64,000 nt of DNA from Streptococcus ovuberis (GTDB taxonomy: Bacteria; Bacillota; Bacilli; Lactobacillales; Streptococcaceae), in contig NZ_JAAXPR010000001.1 in NCBI RefSeq assembly GCF_012396585.1, positions 1 to 64,000 of the forward strand, read 5' to 3'. Position numbers and translations under genes: made by a program. Every line of letters starts with the position of its first letter. Positions within the stretch are counted from its first letter, which is position 1. Shown one piece after another: positions 18,546-27,242 of this stretch. The notes beneath the pieces were generated by a model. It worked only from the letters and a program-made list of their open reading frames with translations, had not been told where the DNA came from and did no database searches.

Positions 18546-19443
18546 AATACTCTTTCTCATTATAGCCAAAATCCGCCAAGTCCAGCTTCTTGTCGCGCCA
18601 GTTTTTCTTGACTTTGACCCAGGTTTCGAGAAAGACCTTGTCGCCTAGCATAAGTTCGATGTCGCGGCGGGCAAGGGAGCCGATTTTTTTCAGCATAGCA
18701 CCACCTTTTCCAATGACAATGCCTTTTTGGCTATCTCGCTCAACCATGATGGTCGCTTGAATATGAACCTTGTCGGTCTCCTCATCTCGCTTCATGGACT
18801 CGATGACCACCGCTACCGAATGCGGAATCTCCTCGCGGGTCAAATGCAAGACCTTCTCCCGAATCATCTCCGACACCAAGAACCGCTCGGGATGGTCGGT
18901 AATCTGATCTTCTGGGAAATACTGGAAGCCCTCTTCCAGATTGTCCTTGAGAATCTCCATCAGGCGGTTAACATTGTTGCCCTGGGTCGCAGAAATCGGC
19001 ACAATTTCCTTGAAGTCCATCTGACTTCTGAAGTCATCAATTTGCTCCAAGAGTTGGTCAGGATGCACCTTGTCAATCTTGTTAATCACCAAAATCACAG
19101 GAATATTGGCCTTTTTCAAGCGCTCGATAATCATATCGTCACCCTTGCCGCGCTTTTCATCAGCAGGCACCATGAAAAGGACGGTCTCCACCTCACGCAG
19201 GGTTGAATAGGCAGACTCCACCATAAAGTCGCCCAGAGCAGTCTTTGGTTTGTGGATACCTGGCGTATCGATAAAGACGATTTGCTCACTCTCGGTCGTG
19301 TAAATTCCCATAATCTTGTTACGGGTGGTCTGGGCCTTATCGCTCATAATGGCAATTTTCTGCCCCATCACATAGTTCAAAAAGGTCGATTTCCCCACAT
19401 TCGGGCGACCTAAAATGGCAACAAAGCCTGATTTAAATGTCAT
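18544..19443 (-). CDS. era: GTPase Era
   Basis: Essential GTPase that binds the 3' end of 16S rRNA in 30S assembly. 299 residues: G domain with P-loop GRPNVGKST (residues about 12-20), DTPGIHKP (about 58-65) and NKID (about 121-124), then a C-terminal KH domain with the [13 protein letters not shown] signature (about 240-252). Start [12 protein letters not shown] at 19443. In many streptococci era directly follows dgkA; here a small gene and a broken NUDIX gene come between them. Confidence 0.97.
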   Translation of the reverse strand: MTFKSGFVAILGRPNVGKSTFLNYVMGQKIAIMSDKAQTTRNKIMGIYTTESEQIVFIDTPGIHKPKTALGDFMVESAYSTLREVETVLFMVPADEKRGKGDDMIIERLKKANIPVILVINKIDKVHPDQLLEQIDDFRSQMDFKEIVPISATQGNNVNRLMEILKDNLEEGFQYFPEDQITDHPERFLVSEMIREKVLHLTREEIPHSVAVVIESMKRDEETDKVHIQATIMVERDSQKGIVIGKGGAMLKKIGSLARRDIELMLGDKVFLETWVKVKKNWRDKKLDLADFGYNEKEY

Positions 19444-19461
19444 TTTTTCTCCTTTTTGTAA

Positions 19462-19773
19462 TTACTTTAAAAAGCGACTGTAGCGCTCTAATTGCTCTTC
19501 TACGGACATCGGATGGTCTCTTAGAACTACTTCAAATTCCTCTGCAGTAATCTCTACCATATACAATTCTGGATTTTCGTTGATTTCTTCAGGTGTCTCC
19601 CATAGCGGTTGGTCGCTTAAGGCAAACGGAGTTCTACTATCCCAATAATTGTAATCTCCGGAAGCAAATATCTCCAGTTGCTGAGTAATATAGTGATTCT
19701 CATCTAGTTCATTATAATATAGAATCGGATATTCTGGACAGTCGTGAAACCAGTCACACTTTAAATAAATCAT
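19462..19773 (-). CDS. Hypothetical protein (DUF6881-like)
   Basis: 103 residues, acidic, no membrane segment. The product begins MIYLKCDWFHDCPEYPILYYNE and has ENHYITQQLEIFASGDYNYWD, a pattern I associate with the DUF6881 group (small proteins starting with a W/Y-rich strand and 'P-x-x-Y-E-L-D'). No function known. It ends 19 bp before era on the same strand and may ride on the same transcript. No disruption is visible. Confidence 0.55.
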   Translation of the reverse strand: MIYLKCDWFHDCPEYPILYYNELDENHYITQQLEIFASGDYNYWDSRTPFALSDQPLWETPEEINENPELYMVEITAEEFEVVLRDHPMSVEEQLERYSRFLK

Positions 19774-19897
19774 TGATTAAAACACTATCTCCCAAATCTT
19801 GGACACAAGAAGGTTACGCATTTTCCCGACGGTTGTAGCCTGTGTTCATTTCAACACCCCTGCTGCCCAACGCCACTCCTTTCATTTTCTATTACTT

Positions 19898-20432
19898 TTA
19901 GTGTCCCATGGCAAAGCTGCCAGACACATATTCTTCAATCATCAAACGGTGGCTGTCAAAAGCCAATGCCAACTGGTCAATCTCCTCTTTTGTGAAAAAA
20001 CGCAACTCTAGACTTTCATCATCACGGTGAGTGCTAATGTCATAGTTCTCTTCTGCTACCATTTCATAGATAAAGGTGACGGACTGGCAAATATCACCGT
20101 TGGGATAATGATGCTCGCTATTCGTATAAACATTAAGCAGGCGTTTGGCAGTCACCTTAATGCCTGTCTCCTCAGCAAACTCACGAATGGCTGTTTCCAG
20201 AGAGCTTTCACCCAGCTCCATAGCACCGCCAAACGATTGTCAAAAGCTACGCTTTTCTTATTTCCAACCTCAAACAGTCTCCCAGACTGTTTGAGCCCCA
20301 TTTGCCAAAATCCCCACGTTTTTGCAGTAAAATCCTACCAGCATCATCGGTTAAAATCCCACCAGCAAAGGTCAGCATAATCTTGTCATGTCCAACTTTT
20401 GAGCGGATATAAGAAATATAATCTTGCGTCAT
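19898..20432 (-). pseudogene. NUDIX hydrolase gene split by a small palindromic insertion
   Basis: Two reading frames make up one Nudix protein. The first (from ATG 20432) gives MTQDYISYIRSKVGHDKIM through LLQKRGDFGKWG, where a normal protein would go on with LPGGAMELGES. Instead the sequence enters a foreign stretch (about 20231-20296) holding a perfect 12-bp palindrome, and the frame stops. The second half (to 19898) resumes with GGAMELGESSLETAIREFAEETG, the rest of the Nudix box, and runs to the natural end. Neither half alone has a full Nudix box, so the enzyme should be inactive. Confidence 0.75.
20269..20295. repeat. Palindromic insert inside the NUDIX gene
   Basis: CTCAAACAGTCT, CCC, AGACTGTTTGAG: a perfect 12-bp inverted repeat with a 3-nt loop, part of a foreign stretch of about 65 bp (20231-20296). 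Size and structure fit a MITE-like or other small dispersed element of streptococci. I did not find a second copy in this window. Confidence 0.6.
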
Positions 20433-20444
20433 AATGGTCCTTTC

Positions 20445-20921
20445 TCAGGAAAGCAAAGCCCATAACTTGGGCAAAAAGATAATGATACCGACGATCAGGG
20501 CATAAATAGAGGTCAGCAAGACAGCACCTGCTGCCATGTCCTTAGCATTTTTAGCAAAGGTTGAAAAATTTTTCCCACAGACCAAATCTACTAGATTTTC
20601 GATAGCCGAATTGAGTAATTCTAACACGATAACCCCAAAAATAGCGGAGCAAATAAACAGCCATTCCACTAATTCCAAGCTAAAGAGCAACCCAAACCCA
20701 AAAACCAAAACAGCTCCTACCAGATGACTCTTCATGTTGCGTTCATCTCGAATCGCTGTTCTGATCCCGGTCAAGGCGAAGTCTAAACTGGATAAAAAAT
20801 GCCTATTCTTCCAGTGCTGATCAATCCCCTCTTCCTCATAGGAATAGTGCGGAGGATCTTGGCGAAATTGCTCAGGATTAAAAATTCGTAACGCTTCTTT
20901 TTTATCATCGTGTGAGTCCAT
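20445..20921 (-). CDS. dgkA: Undecaprenol/diacylglycerol kinase DgkA
   Basis: Small integral membrane kinase; the Gram-positive members phosphorylate undecaprenol for cell-wall lipid carrier recycling. 158 residues. The core holds [22 protein letters not shown], then [15 protein letters not shown] (about residues 99-113, the conserved ExxNSAIE active-site motif) and [12 protein letters not shown] (about 124-135), with three membrane spans. The first 35 or so residues are a charged extension, longer than in most streptococcal DgkA proteins. The start overlaps the ybeY stop by 17 bp, so the two are co-translated. Confidence 0.9.
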   Translation of the reverse strand: MDSHDDKKEALRIFNPEQFRQDPPHYSYEEEGIDQHWKNRHFLSSLDFALTGIRTAIRDERNMKSHLVGAVLVFGFGLLFSLELVEWLFICSAIFGVIVLELLNSAIENLVDLVCGKNFSTFAKNAKDMAAGAVLLTSIYALIVGIIIFLPKLWALLS

Positions 20922-21399
20922 AAGCTGTCAAAATCTCCTCTTGCAAGCCAAACATTTCTGCTTCTTCCTCTGGCGTATAGTGGTCATAGCCATTGATGTG
21001 GAGAAAGCCGTGTACTGCTAAAAATCCCATCTCCCGCTCAAACGAATGCCCGTAATCCTCAGCCTGTTCCTTCGCCTTATCAACAGAAATAAAAAGTTCA
21101 CCAATGTAACTATCAAACTCTCCCATCAATTCCGCCAAATCTGGATTATCCGCCAGATCTTCTGCGTCAAAGATAATACTTTCTTCCGGCTTATACTCCA
21201 AACTGATCACATCCGTCGGACGATCCGTCTCTCGATAAAGGAGATTCAATTCATGGCTTCTAACATTATCCACAAAGGTTACTGCCATTTCTTTGTTTTC
21301 TGTCCCTAACCGCTTAGCAGCAGCCTCCAATACCTCAACCGTCTGCCTTAAAATCGCTTGGCTAACCTGATTGGTTTCATCGTAGATTTCAATGTGCAT
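20905..21399 (-). CDS. ybeY: Endoribonuclease YbeY
   Basis: Zinc-dependent endoribonuclease that acts in 16S rRNA maturation and ribosome quality control. 164 residues, start [13 protein letters not shown], with the family core [14 protein letters not shown] (about residues 53-66) and the metal motif [11 protein letters not shown] (about 130-140; HGxLHLxGYDH). I take ATG 21399 rather than GTG 21411, because the protein then matches the normal YbeY start. Overlaps dgkA. The order ybeY-dgkA-era is the usual one in streptococci, here expanded between dgkA and era. Confidence 0.94.
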   Translation of the reverse strand: MHIEIYDETNQVSQAILRQTVEVLEAAAKRLGTENKEMAVTFVDNVRSHELNLLYRETDRPTDVISLEYKPEESIIFDAEDLADNPDLAELMGEFDSYIGELFISVDKAKEQAEDYGHSFEREMGFLAVHGFLHINGYDHYTPEEEAEMFGLQEEILTAYGLTR

Positions 21400-21583
21400 A
21401 TTTTTTCTCACTTTATTTTATTGCTTCCATTATACCATATTTTTCTTGAAACGCTTACCTTCAGGTTACCACCTGCTTGATCTTTAGACATCATAGAATA
21501 GTATCAATTTTCCCTTTTTTAATACGAGCTAATTTGCCCTTCCTTTTTTATAATATAATTACATTAAGAAACGAGGTCACTAC

Positions 21584-22420
21584 ATGTCACAGGTTATTTT
21601 TCTAGATGTTGACGGCACATTGGTTAATTACGAAAATGAAATTCCTGCTTCTGCTATCGAAGCCATCAAGTTAGCGCGCCAAAATGGCCACAGGATCTAT
21701 GCCTGTACAGGTCGGAGCCGAGCTGAAATGCAACCAGAAATCTGGGACATCGGCATTGATGGCATGATTGGTGGCAATGGAAATTACATCGAATCAGATA
21801 ATCAGGTCATCTACCACAATTCGTTAAGCCTTGCGGAGTGTACAGAGATTGTGGACTATCTGCATGCTCATGGATTAGAATTCTATTTAGAAAGCAACAG
21901 CGGACTCTATGCTTCTGAAAACTTCTTTGAACGCTCCATTCCTGTATTACAAGAATATTGTAAACGCAAAGGGATGGATAATGTTCAGGACGTAACTGCT
22001 GAAACAGTTATGCACGGCATGGTGTTTGACAGCACTAATTACTACCGAGATGATGTTAACAAAATTTCTTTCATTCTTGAAAGTTACCAAGATTACCTTG
22101 ATGCCAAGACACACTTTAGTCAATTTGAAGTCAATACTTGGGGCGGAAAGGGGGAGGTTGCCCTCTTTGGGGATGTCGGTGTCAAAGGCATCGATAAAGC
22201 CTTTGCGATTGACCAACTCCTCAACCATCTAGGGGCAGACAAGAAAAATACGATCGCTTTTGGAGACGCCAAAATTGATATCCCGATGTTTCAGTATTGC
22301 GCCCAGAGCGTCGCTATGGGAAGTGGTGGTCCAGAAGCAAAAGCTGCCGCCGATTATATCACAACAGGCGTTGATGAAGATGGTATCTATCAAGCGTTTA
22401 AACATCTGGAATTAATCTGA
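21584..22420 (+). CDS. HAD-superfamily phosphatase, Cof type
   Basis: 278 residues on the plus strand, against the trend. Motif I FLDVDGTLVN (residues about 6-15, catalytic Asp pair), motif II ACTGRS (about 45-50), the C2B cap in the middle, and motif IV FGDAKIDIPMFQ (about 224-235) identify a Cof-type HAD hydrolase. Such enzymes dephosphorylate small phosphate esters such as FMN, pyridoxal phosphate or sugar phosphates; substrate unknown. ATG at 21584 with GAGGT upstream. Downstream lies the mobile-element region. Confidence 0.85.
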   Translation: MSQVIFLDVDGTLVNYENEIPASAIEAIKLARQNGHRIYACTGRSRAEMQPEIWDIGIDGMIGGNGNYIESDNQVIYHNSLSLAECTEIVDYLHAHGLEFYLESNSGLYASENFFERSIPVLQEYCKRKGMDNVQDVTAETVMHGMVFDSTNYYRDDVNKISFILESYQDYLDAKTHFSQFEVNTWGGKGEVALFGDVGVKGIDKAFAIDQLLNHLGADKKNTIAFGDAKIDIPMFQYCAQSVAMGSGGPEAKAAADYITTGVDEDGIYQAFKHLELI

Positions 22421-22639
22421 GAAACTCTAAAAACGCCCAACTCCTTTCAAATACTCCAAAATGGGCTGTTTTATGATTTTGAAAACATTTCGATGAAAAG
22501 AAGGCTCAAATATCTCAGATAGTGGGAAACTGTTCCGGAGAAAGAGACTCAGCTTGGATAAATCAAAAAATATACTGTTCAATCATTGTTCGAGCATCTC
22601 TCATTATCTTCTAACAATAGAAAACTCTTAGAAATACTG

Positions 22640-22878
22640 GATCTATAATTTCTGTAGTGGGTAGCTCCCCTAAGGAGATTATGGAGCTTTTTGGGTGTAT
22701 CAAAACATACTAAGATTAGTAGTGAGGAAATCTCCGACGGGAGAAAATACTCACTACTTTTTCTTTATATTAAAGTAGAGGTGTCTTGTTAAGTCGAAGG
22801 GCTTTTAGGCGCTAGATGTCGTGTATTGAAAATGACATCACTAAAACAAGGAATCATTCAAGACAAAGAGGTAAAATC
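22640..22878 (+). ncRNA. Candidate bridge-RNA region of the IS110 remnant
   Basis: Non-coding stretch directly before the IS110 transposase start, the place where IS110-group elements encode their bridge RNA. It contains nested inverted repeats: AGTAGTGAG (22718-22726) / CTCACTACT (22750-22758) with an inner TCTCC/GGAGA stem and a following T-run, GATGTC (22815-22820) / GACATC (22834-22839), and CTTGTT (22785-22790) / AACAAG (22845-22850) enclosing it. Location is the main evidence; the guide loops cannot be assigned without the target site. The left end of the element is not fixed. Confidence 0.35.
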
Positions 22879-23214
22879 ATGCGAGTCGTATTTGGGATTG
22901 ATGTGAGTAAAGCAAGTTCAGAAGTGGCCATTTTGGTCAATGGCAAAAAGGTTCATAGCTACACCATAACCAACGACGCCATCGGCTTTTCTCGAGGACA
23001 ATGGCTACGTTTATACACAGCTAAATCCTCTAGGAGCTAAGAAATAACTGGACAGCCTACGTGTCCGTAAGACAAAATTGATGCAGAAAAACTAGCACAA
23101 TCTCAGTTCGTACTGAATCGTAAACCAACTGATGTGCAGGAAGAAATCTATCAACACTTGAGAGATTTAAGTCGTTTTTATCAGAATCTGACTGAAGACA
23201 TTGTTAGAGCCAAG
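22879..23214 (+). pseudogene. IS110-family transposase, N-terminal remnant
   Basis: Starts MRVVFGIDVSKASSEVAIL at 22879, with the DEDD-domain opening GIDVSK typical of IS110 transposases. The frame is lost after about 39 residues and is picked up in other frames: DNGYVYTQLNPLGAKK, then DKIDAEKLAQSQFVLNRKPT and YQHLRDLSRFYQNLTED. So at least two frameshifts and a stop are present before an IS3 element cuts it at 23214. The C-terminal half lies at 24432. Confidence 0.8.
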
Positions 23215-23287
23215 TGAATCGGTTACACTAAACTAGACAAAAATTATAAAGTGTTCTACACTGAACTTAAGAAAAGAGGACTCCTTT

Positions 23288-23587
23288 ATGTCTAGAAAAC
23301 CACGTCGTCACTTCACGGATGATTTCAAAAAACAAATCGTTGACCTTTACCAAGCAGGGAAAAAACGTCGTGAGCTCATCAGAGAATATGAACTAACCCC
23401 ATCAACCTTCGATAAGTGGGTAAAACAATCCAAAGTAACTGGCTCATTTAAGACCGCCGATAACCTTACTGTTGAACAGCGCGAGCTGATTACCCTCAGA
23501 AAACGCAACAAAGAGCTTGAAATGCAGGTTGATATCTTAAAGCAAGCACAGGTGTTATGGCGCAAAAAGGGAAGTGATCGCCGCTAA
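23288..23587 (+). CDS. IS3 OrfA (HTH protein)
   Basis: 99 residues, MSRKPRRHFTDDFKKQIVDLY, with an HTH (KRRELIREYELTPSTFDKWV, about residues 21-40) and a leucine-zipper-like helix LRKRNKELEMQVDILKQA (about 74-91). Compared with copy 2, one base seems missing near 23562, which changes the end from AAVIMARREK to QVLWRKKGSDRR and moves the junction with orfB. In IS3 elements OrfA joins OrfB by a -1 ribosomal frameshift; whether this still works here is uncertain. Confidence 0.75.
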   Translation: MSRKPRRHFTDDFKKQIVDLYQAGKKRRELIREYELTPSTFDKWVKQSKVTGSFKTADNLTVEQRELITLRKRNKELEMQVDILKQAQVLWRKKGSDRR

Positions 23588-24380
23588 TAAAGATAAATAT
23601 AAAATTGTGGCTATGTGCCGTTGCTTAAACATCCCGCGTTCCAGCTACTACAAAGCCACTGAACCAGTATCTGAAGCGGAGCTTGAAGAGAAGGTGAAAC
23701 AGATTTTCCGTGAGAGCAAGGCCAGATATGGTGCTCGAAAAATCAAGAAATGCCTAGAAGCGCAAGATATGCTCGTGTCTCGTCGTCGCATCATGAAGCG
23801 ATTGAACTTGGTTTCTGTTTACCAGAAAGCCGCAGTCAAACCGCAGTCTAAAGGGAAAAATGAGGCACCCATCCCAAATCGCTTAGCCAGACAATTCAAC
23901 CAAGAAAAACCCCTGGAAGCCCTTGTCACGGACTTGACCTATGTCCGTGTTGGCAAGCGATGGGCTTATGTTTGCTTGATGATTGACCTCTATAATCGTG
24001 AAATCATCGGTCTGTTAGTCGGTTGGCAGAAGACCGCAACACTCGTCAAACAAGCCATTCAGAGCATTCCTTATGCTCTGACCAAAGTCAAGCTATTTCA
24101 TTCTGACCGTGGCAAGGAGTTTGATAATCAGCTGATTGATGACATGCTGGAGGCCTTCGGAATCACCCGTTCCCTCAGTCAAGCGGGCTGTCCTTATGAC
24201 AATGCCGTCGCCGAGAGCACCTACCGCTCTTTCAAACTGGAGTTTATCAACCAAGAAACCTTCCATTCACTCGAAGAACTAACCCTGAAAACCAAGGACT
24301 ATGTCCACTGGTGGAATCATCATCGCATTCACGGTAGTCTCGATTACCAAACACCTATGGCTAAGCGAGTGATCGCTTAA
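23574..24380 (+). CDS. IS3 OrfB (DDE transposase)
   Basis: 268 residues. The HTH_21-like part (RARYGARKIKKCLEAQ) is followed by an rve integrase core with the DDE residues: Asp in VTDLTYVRVG (about residue 121), Asp in FHSDRGKEFDN (about 181), and Glu in NAVAESTYRSFK (about 217). Near-identical to the minus-strand copy at 26080. The frame is intact, so this copy could supply active transposase if the orfA/orfB junction permits. Confidence 0.85.
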   Translation: MIAANKDKYKIVAMCRCLNIPRSSYYKATEPVSEAELEEKVKQIFRESKARYGARKIKKCLEAQDMLVSRRRIMKRLNLVSVYQKAAVKPQSKGKNEAPIPNRLARQFNQEKPLEALVTDLTYVRVGKRWAYVCLMIDLYNREIIGLLVGWQKTATLVKQAIQSIPYALTKVKLFHSDRGKEFDNQLIDDMLEAFGITRSLSQAGCPYDNAVAESTYRSFKLEFINQETFHSLEELTLKTKDYVHWWNHHRIHGSLDYQTPMAKRVIA

Positions 24381-24431
24381 CCCAAAAAACACTTTATAAA
24401 AATTGTACAGAAAAGGGTTGCCTTTTCAAAG

Positions 24432-25143
24432 CATCTTGTCAACACCAACTGGCGAACAATACTGGAACTTGGTGATTGCTTTCCCATCTAAAGAATTTGT
24501 ATTACATTTAACTCAAAGTCAATTGAATAATAGTATTCGTCAATCTACGACCAAACGCATTTCTGACAAGCGAGCCACCTATCTGGCTGACAAACTCAAA
24601 GAACTGGCTAAACAAAACTATTGTGCGGTCAAGAAAACCTCTCCAATACTTGAAGAGGTTCGTTACTATGCAAAAGAACTGCTTAGACTATCTGACCGTC
24701 GGAAAGCTATTTTAGATGACAGGGTCAAACTGGCTCAGTCATTACCAGAATACGAGATTCTCCTCTCCATACCTGGTATCGCAGAAACGACAGCCACAAG
24801 CATTATTGGCGAACTCGCCGACATTCGACGGTTTCAGTCTGCCAACCAGATCAACGCCTTTATCGGCATTGACTTGAGGCACTATGAGTCTGGGAACTTC
24901 CTTGCCAAGGAACGTATCACCAAAAGAGGCAATCCTTATGCAGAAAGATTCTCTTCAAGTGTATTCACAACATCGCTTCTGCCAGCCACACCAAGCCTTG
25001 CCATATCGCTGATTTTTACGAGAAACGAAAAAGACAATCGCAAACAGCTTCAACGAAACCGCACACGATTGCCGCCATACATCGCCTCATCAGGACAATG
25101 TATTACCTCTTTACGCATAACAAATTTTACGAGTACACTTTAG
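24432..25143 (+). pseudogene. IS110-family transposase, C-terminal remnant
   Basis: Continuation of the IS110 gene after the IS3 insertion: SILSTPTGEQYWNLVIAF, then the transposase_20 domain with LPEYEILLSIPGIAETTATSI (helix-hairpin-helix-like) and FQSANQINAFIGIDLRHYES. A frameshift near 24945 turns the true end (in another frame: KILFKCIHNIASASH, then NKFYEYTL at 25143) into unrelated residues. About 15 codons between this piece and the N-terminal remnant are missing and the frames do not agree, so the gene was already broken before IS3 entered. Confidence 0.8.
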
Positions 25144-25398
25144 CCAAAAGTCATCTATGCTCTATCATTGTAGCACCTTGTTTCAAAAAATGCCAGATAA
25201 GGGGCTCCTTTTGTGTGCACTTTTTAAACCAAACTTTGAACCAAAATAAAATAATTTCCTTGTTTTGCCTACTGGGCTCAAAATAGTTTTCGTCAAATAC
25301 CTTGATAGACTTGACAAATGGTAGAAAAAAACCACCTCTAAAATATCAAGGCAGATTTGAAATAATAGGATATGTTCACTTTCGGTTACCGTGTCTAT
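25144..25398. other. Short gene-free stretch between IS110 remnant and tRNA-Arg
   Basis: Probably the right end of the IS110 element plus the sequence downstream of the tRNA gene. A T/A-rich stretch is present but no clear hairpin, terminal repeat or coding frame. Confidence 0.4.
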
Positions 25399-25469
25399 CC
25401 ACTCTAAGGGAATCGAACCCCTATCTCAAGAACCGGAATCTTGCGTGATATCCATTACACTAAGAGTGG
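25399..25469 (-). tRNA. tRNA-Arg (anticodon CCG)
   Basis: 71-nt cloverleaf on the minus strand. The acceptor arms CCACTCT and AGAGTGG pair fully; anticodon stem CAAGA/TCTTG encloses the 7-base loop TTCCGGT with anticodon CCG (reads CGG, Arg); T arm GGTTCGATTCC is standard. The CCA end is not encoded. A promoter-like TTGTCA, 17 bp, TAAACT lies just upstream on the minus strand. It is surrounded by IS debris but itself looks intact. Confidence 0.93.
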
Positions 25470-25643
25470 CAACTACTATAGTTTATCAAAAGTTTGTAAG
25501 TTTGACAAGTACTTTGTCGTGACACCAGGACAAACGCATGAACGCTAATTTCCCAAAGTAAGTTCCACTTTAGCTTTAGCCTAAAACGGATTTTTATGGT
25601 GGAATTAAGTCTGAGACGTTTGTACTAGAAATGAGTCCTTACT
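25470..25643. other. Stretch upstream of tRNA-Arg
   Basis: Holds the tRNA-Arg promoter region (minus strand) and probably the left end of the IS30 fragment. No gene seen. Confidence 0.4.
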
Positions 25644-26031
25644 ATGGCAAAATATAAACACCTTACCCTCTCAGACCGCAATGACATCCACCTTGGCTTA
25701 GAACGTGGAGAAACCTTCAAAGCCATTGGACAAACTATCCTAAAAAATCCTACCGTTTCCAAAGAGGTCAAACGTAACAGACAGGTCCGCTCTTCTACTA
25801 GTGACATTCTTCCTTGTCTTCTCCTTGATAAAGCTCCCTTTGTCTGTAACAGCTGTCCTAAGAGAAGACAAAACTGTGGCTACAAGAAAATCTTATACCT
25901 CGCTAAACATGCTCAAAAACAATACGAACAAACCCTCGTTGAGGCTCGAGAAGGAACACCCCTCAACTCTCAAACATTCTGGGACATGGATAAAGTCATT
26001 TCTGATGGTGTGAAAAAAAGGCAGCACATCT
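25644..26031 (+). pseudogene. IS30-family transposase, N-terminal fragment
   Basis: 129 codons of a transposase starting MAKYKHLTLSDRNDIHLGLE, with an HTH (GETFKAIGQTILKNPTVSKEV, about residues 21-41) and a Cys-rich segment (CNSCPKRRQNCGY) as in IS30 transposases. The frame runs into an IS3 element at 26031 and the rest (DDE domain) is not found on the other side, so it is a truncated relic. Different in sequence from the IS30 gene at the left window edge. Confidence 0.75.
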
Positions 26032-26079
26032 TGAAAAGGCAACCCTTTTCTGTACAATTTTTATAAAGTGTTTTTTGGG

Positions 26080-26850
26080 TTAAGCGATCACTCGCTTAGC
26101 CATAGGTGTTTGGTAATTGAGACTACCGTGTATGCGATGATGATTCCACCAGTAGACATAGTCCTTGGTTTTAAGAATTAGTTCTTCGAGTGAATGGAAG
26201 GTTTCTTGGTTGATAAACTCCAGTTTAAAGGAGCGATAGGTGCTCTCGGCGACGGCATTGTCATAAGGACAGCCAGCTTGACTGAGGGAACGGGTGATTC
26301 CGAAGGTTTCAAGCATCTCAGCAATCAGCTGATTATCAAACTCCTTGCCACGGTCAGAATGAAATAGCTTGACTTTGGTCAGAGCATAAGGAATGCTCTG
26401 AATGGCTTGTTTGACGAGTGCTGCCGTCTTCTGCCAACCGACTGACAGACCAATGATTTCACGGTTGAAGAGGTCAATGATCAAGCAAACATAAGCCCAT
26501 CGCTTGCCAACACGGACATAGGTCAAGTCAGTGACAAGGACTTCCAGGAGTTTTTCTTGGTTGAATTGTCTGGCTAAATGATTGGGAATGGGTGCATCAT
26601 TTTTCCCTTTAGACTGCGGTTTGACTGCGGCTTTCTGATAAACAGAAACCAAGTTCAATCGCTTCATGATGCGACGACGAGACACGAGCATATCTTGCGC
26701 TTCTAGGCATTTCTTGATTTTTCGAGCACCATATCTGGCCTTGCTCTCACGGAAAATCTGTTTCACCTTCTCTTCAAGCTCCGCTTCAGATACTGGTTCA
26801 GTGGCTTTGTAGTAATAGCTGGAACGAGGAATTTTCAACCAACGACACAT
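26080..26850 (-). CDS. IS3 OrfB (DDE transposase), copy 2
   Basis: 256 residues from the first ATG (MCRWLKIPRSSYYYKATEP); the coding frame goes on upstream (ITANKDKYSIS) to the orfA junction. The integrase core and its DDE residues (TDLTYV, HSDRGKEF, AVAESTYRS) match copy 1. Intact itself, but its partner orfA carries a nonsense codon. Confidence 0.8.
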   Translation of the reverse strand: MCRWLKIPRSSYYYKATEPVSEAELEEKVKQIFRESKARYGARKIKKCLEAQDMLVSRRRIMKRLNLVSVYQKAAVKPQSKGKNDAPIPNHLARQFNQEKLLEVLVTDLTYVRVGKRWAYVCLIIDLFNREIIGLSVGWQKTAALVKQAIQSIPYALTKVKLFHSDRGKEFDNQLIAEMLETFGITRSLSQAGCPYDNAVAESTYRSFKLEFINQETFHSLEELILKTKDYVYWWNHHRIHGSLNYQTPMAKRVIA

Positions 26851-26885
26851 GGCTGAAATGCTGTATTTATCCTTATTAGCAGTTA

Positions 26886-27176
26886 TTATTTCTCTCTTCG
26901 CGCCATAATCACTGCTGCTTGCTTTAGGATATCGACCTGCATTTCAAGCTCTTTATTGCGCTTTCGGAGTGCGATCAGCTCCCGCTATTCATCGGTAAGG
27001 TTATCAAGAGACTTGAAGGAATCTGTTGTTTTAGCTTGTCTCACCCATTTGTCAAAGGTCGAAGGGGTTAGCTCATATTCTCTGAGGAGCTCACGACGCT
27101 TTTTCCCTGCTTGGTCAAGGTCAACGATTTGGTGTTTGAAGTCATCCGTAAAATGACGACGGATTTTTCTAGACAT
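26886..27176 (-). pseudogene. IS3 OrfA, copy 2, with nonsense codon
   Basis: Reads MSRKIRRHFTDDFKHQIVDL, then stops at codon 64 (TAG at 26985-26987) where copy 1 has CAG (Gln), and goes on in frame through RELIALRKRNKELEMQVD to a TAA at 26886. So one C-to-T change has broken orfA in this copy. Confidence 0.8.
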
Positions 27177-27242
27177 ATAGTTCTCCTACTTCTTTAGTGT
27201 AGAACACTTTATAAGACTGTCTAGTTTAGTGTAACCGATTCA

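Larger units (their letters stand above)
23215..24428 (+). mobile_element. IS3-family insertion sequence, copy 1
   Basis: 1214 bp. Ends begin TGAATCGGTTACACTAAACT on the left and TGAAAAGGCAACCC (reverse complement) on the right, imperfect inverted repeats with the 5'-TG...CA-3' tips typical of IS3. A 3-bp direct repeat AAG flanks it (23212-23214 and 24429-24431). It carries two overlapping ORFs (orfA, orfB) and is inserted in an IS110 transposase gene that was already decayed. A second copy lies inverted at 26032. Confidence 0.85.
26032..27242 (-). mobile_element. IS3-family insertion sequence, copy 2 (inverted)
   Basis: 1211 bp, same element as copy 1 but on the minus strand; end sequences are the same (TGAAAAGGCAACCC on the left, CGGTTACACTAAAC as reverse complement on the right). 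No matching target duplication: the flanks are TCT and TAA. This suggests a deletion or rearrangement next to it, in line with loss of the rest of the IS30 gene. Confidence 0.85.

Noticed and set aside
22434-22466. GCCCA...TGGGC after the HAD gene as terminator
   Set aside because: Only five base pairs with a 22-nt loop; too weak to call.
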